Made by a program: the position numbers and the translations under genes | Notes under the pieces: generated by a model | Told to the model about the DNA's origin: nothing | Seen by the model: the letters and a program-made list of their open reading frames with translations, nothing else | The model's database searches: none | Assembly (NCBI GenBank): GCA_033722075.1 | Contig: JAWVZU010000169.1 | Coordinates: forward strand, 1-8,792 | From: JAWVZU01 sp033722075 | Lineage (GTDB): Bacteria > Pseudomonadota > Gammaproteobacteria > Xanthomonadales > SZUA-38 | Direction: 5' to 3' | DNA: 8,792 nucleotides | Shown here: positions 6,301 to 8,792 of the stretch, piece after piece | Position numbering within the stretch: the stretch's first letter is position 1 | Layout: every line of letters starts with the position of its first letter

Positions 6301-8454
6301 ATGAATTCCATTCGCTACGAGAAACAGGACGACGGCATCGTTCATCTGGTCTTCGACGCGCGCGGCAATGCCAACACCATGAATGCCGAGTTCCACGCGG
6401 ACTTCGCGCAAGCCGCCGAACAGCTCGCCGCAGAGCCCGACCTGAAGGGCGTCATCCTGCGCTCCGCCAAGAGCATGTTCTTTGCGGGCGGGGACCTGGA
6501 CGAGCTGATCCGGATCAACCGCGACAACGTCGACGAGTTCTTCGCCGGGCTGGAAGAATCCAAGGCCTGCATGCGCCGCATCGAGACCCTGGGCAAACCC
6601 GTGGTGGCCTGCATCAACGGCCACGCGCTGGGCGGGGGCTGGGAGCTTTGCCTAATGTCGCATGCGCGGATTGCTGTGGATTCCGGCAAGATCAAGCTCG
6701 GCCTCCCGGAAGTGACGCTGGGCCTGCTTCCCGGTGCCGGGGGCGTGATTCGCATGTCCCGCCTGCTGGGGTTGCAGAATGCGTTCCCCTACCTGATGGA
6801 GGGCAAGCAGTTCAAACCGGCCGAGGGCAAGCAGCTGGGACTGATCCACGAACTGGTGGATTCCGACGAGGAACTGGTGCCGGCAGCCGAGCGCTGGATC
6901 GAAGCCAATCCGCAGTCCGAGCAGCCGTGGGATCAGCGCGGCTACAAGATGCCCGGCGGCACGCCGACCTCACCAAAGCTCGCGCCGATGCTGGCCATTG
7001 CGCCGGCCATGCTCAAGCAGAAGACCGGCGGTGTGATGCCGGCGCCTGAAGCGATCATGTGCGCGGCCGTTGAAGGGGCCCAGGTGGACTTCGACACGGC
7101 GACGCGGATCGAGAGCCGCTACTTCACCGAGCTGGCCGTGGGGCAGGTTTCCAAGAACATGATTGGGACCTTCTGGCACCAGCTCAACGAGATCAAAAAA
7201 GGGGCCGGCCGACCGGACGGCTTTGCGCACCGCAAGGTCGAAAAACTGGGCATTCTCGGCGCCGGCATGATGGGTGCGGGAATTGCCTGCACCAGCGCCT
7301 GGCGAGGACTGCAGGTGGTCCTGAAAGACGTCGACCAGGAGCGTGCCGAGCGGGGCAAGGCCTACAGCGAGAAGGTTCTCGCAAAGCGGGTGTCGAAAGG
7401 GCGCATGAGCGAAGCCCAGAAGGACGAGATCCTGGGGCGTATCCAACCGACCGGAAGCGTGGACGACCTGGCCGGCTGCGATCTCGTCATCGAGGCGGTG
7501 TTCGAGGATCGGAGCCTCAAGGCCACGGTCACGGAGGAAACCGAGGCGGTGCTCGGCGATGACGCTGTCTTTGCTTCCAACACCTCGACCCTGCCGATCA
7601 CCGGCCTGGCCCGGGCCTCGAAGCGGCCGGGGCAGTTCATCGGGCTGCACTTCTTTTCGCCGGCGGAGAAGATGCCCCTGGTCGAGATCATCTGTGGCGA
7701 GGAGACCAATGATCAAACATTGGCCCGGTCCTACGATTTCGTGCTGCAGATCGGCAAGACGCCGATCGTGGTCAACGACAGCCGCGGGTTCTTCACCTCG
7801 CGGGTCTTCGGCACGTTCTGTCAGGAAGGCCTGGCCATGCTGGGCGAGGGCGTCGAGCCGGCAACCATCGAAAACGCCGCCGCGTTGGCTGGGTGTCCGG
7901 TCGGGCCCCTGGCCGTCACCGACGAGGTCTCTATGACCCTGGTGAGCAAGATCCGGGCACAGACCATCAAGGACCTGGAAGCCGAGGGCCATCGCTATGA
8001 GCCCGCTCCCGGCGATGCGGTCGTCGACGCCATGCTGGAGGCCGAGCGTCCGGGCAAGGCCGCCGGTGCCGGCTTCTACGAGTATCCAGAGGGCGGAAAG
8101 AAGCACCTCTGGCCGGGACTGCGGGAGCGCTTCAATTCCGGCACTGCGGATATTCCGCTGACCGACGTGAAGGAACGGCTGTTGTTCATCGAGGCGGTCG
8201 AAACGGTGCGGTGCATGGACGAGCAGGTTCTGCGGGCGGTTCGGGACGCGAATATCGGATCGATCTTCGGCATCGGCTACCCGCCCTGGACCGGCGGCGC
8301 CCTGCAGTTCATCAACCAGTACGGGCTTGCCGAGTTCGTTGCACGGGCGGATGAGCTCGCCGAGCGTTACGGCGACCGCTTCCGGGTTCCGCAGTCGCTG
8401 CGGGACCGGGCGGAGCGCAATCGTCCCTTCAGCGATGCGGAGGTGAGCGCATGA
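6301..8454 (+). CDS. Bifunctional enoyl-CoA hydratase / 3-hydroxyacyl-CoA dehydrogenase (FadB/FadJ-type)
   Basis: This 717-aa alpha-subunit type enzyme hydrates trans-2-enoyl-CoA and then oxidises the L-3-hydroxyacyl-CoA with NAD+. Residues about 1-190 form the crotonase domain, with FAGGDL (61-66), NGHALGGGWE and the two catalytic glutamates E115 and E137 (GLPEVTLGLLPGAGG). Residues about 315-495 are the NAD-binding domain with GAGMMGAG (320-327), SNTSTLP and catalytic H450/E462 (GLHFFSPAEKMPLVE). Residues about 495-700 hold the C-terminal dehydrogenase repeats (DSRGFFTSRVF, FGIGYPPWTGG). E115-E137 spacing is 22 residues, as in E. coli FadJ and unlike FadB, while the SAWRGLQVVLKD stretch resembles FadB, so I give no symbol. 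Gene order is thiolase first, the reverse of E. coli fadBA. The stop overlaps the next ATG as ATGA. Activity is strongly supported; substrate range is not. Confidence 0.95.
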   Translation: MNSIRYEKQDDGIVHLVFDARGNANTMNAEFHADFAQAAEQLAAEPDLKGVILRSAKSMFFAGGDLDELIRINRDNVDEFFAGLEESKACMRRIETLGKPVVACINGHALGGGWELCLMSHARIAVDSGKIKLGLPEVTLGLLPGAGGVIRMSRLLGLQNAFPYLMEGKQFKPAEGKQLGLIHELVDSDEELVPAAERWIEANPQSEQPWDQRGYKMPGGTPTSPKLAPMLAIAPAMLKQKTGGVMPAPEAIMCAAVEGAQVDFDTATRIESRYFTELAVGQVSKNMIGTFWHQLNEIKKGAGRPDGFAHRKVEKLGILGAGMMGAGIACTSAWRGLQVVLKDVDQERAERGKAYSEKVLAKRVSKGRMSEAQKDEILGRIQPTGSVDDLAGCDLVIEAVFEDRSLKATVTEETEAVLGDDAVFASNTSTLPITGLARASKRPGQFIGLHFFSPAEKMPLVEIICGEETNDQTLARSYDFVLQIGKTPIVVNDSRGFFTSRVFGTFCQEGLAMLGEGVEPATIENAAALAGCPVGPLAVTDEVSMTLVSKIRAQTIKDLEAEGHRYEPAPGDAVVDAMLEAERPGKAAGAGFYEYPEGGKKHLWPGLRERFNSGTADIPLTDVKERLLFIEAVETVRCMDEQVLRAVRDANIGSIFGIGYPPWTGGALQFINQYGLAEFVARADELAERYGDRFRVPQSLRDRAERNRPFSDAEVSA
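8439..8446 (+). promoter_or_regulatory. Ribosome binding site of the acyl-CoA dehydrogenase gene, inside the upstream gene
   Basis: GGAGGTGA is a near-complete anti-16S match placed 4 bases before the ATG at 8451, inside the last codons of the hydratase/dehydrogenase gene. Together with the ATGA overlap it fixes the start of the truncated gene and indicates coupled translation. Confidence 0.75.
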
Positions 8455-8792
8455 TCCCGCGGACGTTGTTCGAAGAGGAGCACGAGATGCTCCGTGATGC
8501 GGTACGCGGCTTTCTCGAGCAGGAGGCCGTTCCCTACCATGACGCCTGGGAAAAGGCCGGACAGGTGGACCGCTCGCTCTGGACCAAGGGCGGTGAGCAG
8601 GGTTTCCTCAGCCCGACCGTTCCCGAGGAATATGGTGGGCCGGGGCTGGACTTCCGATGCAACATCGTGGTGACGGAAGAGATCGCCCGCTTCGGTTTGA
8701 GCGGGATCGGTTGGGGCCTGCACTCGGATATCGCCGTGCCCTACATCATCCGGTACGGCACCGAAGAGCAGAAGAAAAAATTTCTGCCGGGC
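8451..8792 (+). CDS. Acyl-CoA dehydrogenase, N-terminal part (3' partial)
   Basis: The first 114 codons of a gene cut by the right edge read MIPRTLFEEEHEMLRDAVRG, then EEYGGPGLD, VVTEEIARFG, and IIRYGTEEQKKKFLPG at the end. This is the typical N-terminal helical domain of FAD-dependent acyl-CoA dehydrogenases, which introduce the first double bond of each beta-oxidation round and pass electrons to ETF. The catalytic glutamate and FAD-contact motifs lie beyond the window, so chain-length class cannot be told. The start is set by the ATGA overlap with the upstream gene and by GGAGGTGA. Its place directly after the thiolase and hydratase/dehydrogenase completes a full beta-oxidation set in one operon. 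Confidence 0.92.
   Translation, partial: MIPRTLFEEEHEMLRDAVRGFLEQEAVPYHDAWEKAGQVDRSLWTKGGEQGFLSPTVPEEYGGPGLDFRCNIVVTEEIARFGLSGIGWGLHSDIAVPYIIRYGTEEQKKKFLPG

Noticed and set aside
6970..8106. A 378-codon minus-strand frame opposite the hydratase/dehydrogenase gene
   Set aside because: It shadows catalytic regions of a clear FadB/FadJ-type protein and has no motif of its own.

Overview
The window is GC-rich chromosomal DNA with densely packed genes, most of them starting behind good Shine-Dalgarno sequences. The gene content (an OmpA-family protein with a DUF4398-type start, an NfeD-slipin pair, a DUF465/YdcH protein, a CBS-domain cystathionine beta-synthase and a FadA/FadB-type beta-oxidation cluster) suggests a gammaproteobacterium, perhaps near the Xanthomonadales/Chromatiales. 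That placement is inferred from protein style and composition, not from a database search. I see no insertion sequence, phage gene, CRISPR array, rRNA or convincing tRNA.

Left part (1-3048). An OmpA-family envelope protein on + is cut by the left edge and ends at 896. Eight bases later it meets the 3' end of a minus-strand pair transcribed towards it. The pair is an NfeD-type membrane serine protease (3048-1654) followed by a slipin (SPFH protein, 1657-905), with an ATGA start/stop overlap. This is the conserved protease plus stomatin-like scaffold pair thought to act in membrane quality control. The two convergent ends share a 12-bp palindrome and have no obvious terminator.

Middle (3049-3684). 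A gap of about 320 bp separates nfeD from a 74-aa DUF465/YdcH-family gene on + (3371-3595). The gap holds a weak candidate promoter for nfeD and some hairpin-forming sequence but no convincing gene. The small gene is followed by a strong intrinsic terminator and then by a second, weaker hairpin that lies in the leader of the next gene.

Right part (3685-8792). Four co-directional genes are spaced 24, 12 and -4 bp apart: a PLP-dependent cystathionine beta-synthase with a C-terminal CBS-domain pair, a thiolase, a two-domain enoyl-CoA hydratase/3-hydroxyacyl-CoA dehydrogenase, and the first 114 codons of an acyl-CoA dehydrogenase that runs off the right edge. The last three supply every step of one turn of fatty-acid beta-oxidation. 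The sulfur-amino-acid enzyme at the head is the odd partner.

No clearly new system is visible. The points most worth a second look are the tandem-hairpin junction ahead of the CBS gene, the unusual PLP-site residues of that enzyme, the structured divergent spacer, and the linker inserted between the catalytic residues of NfeD.
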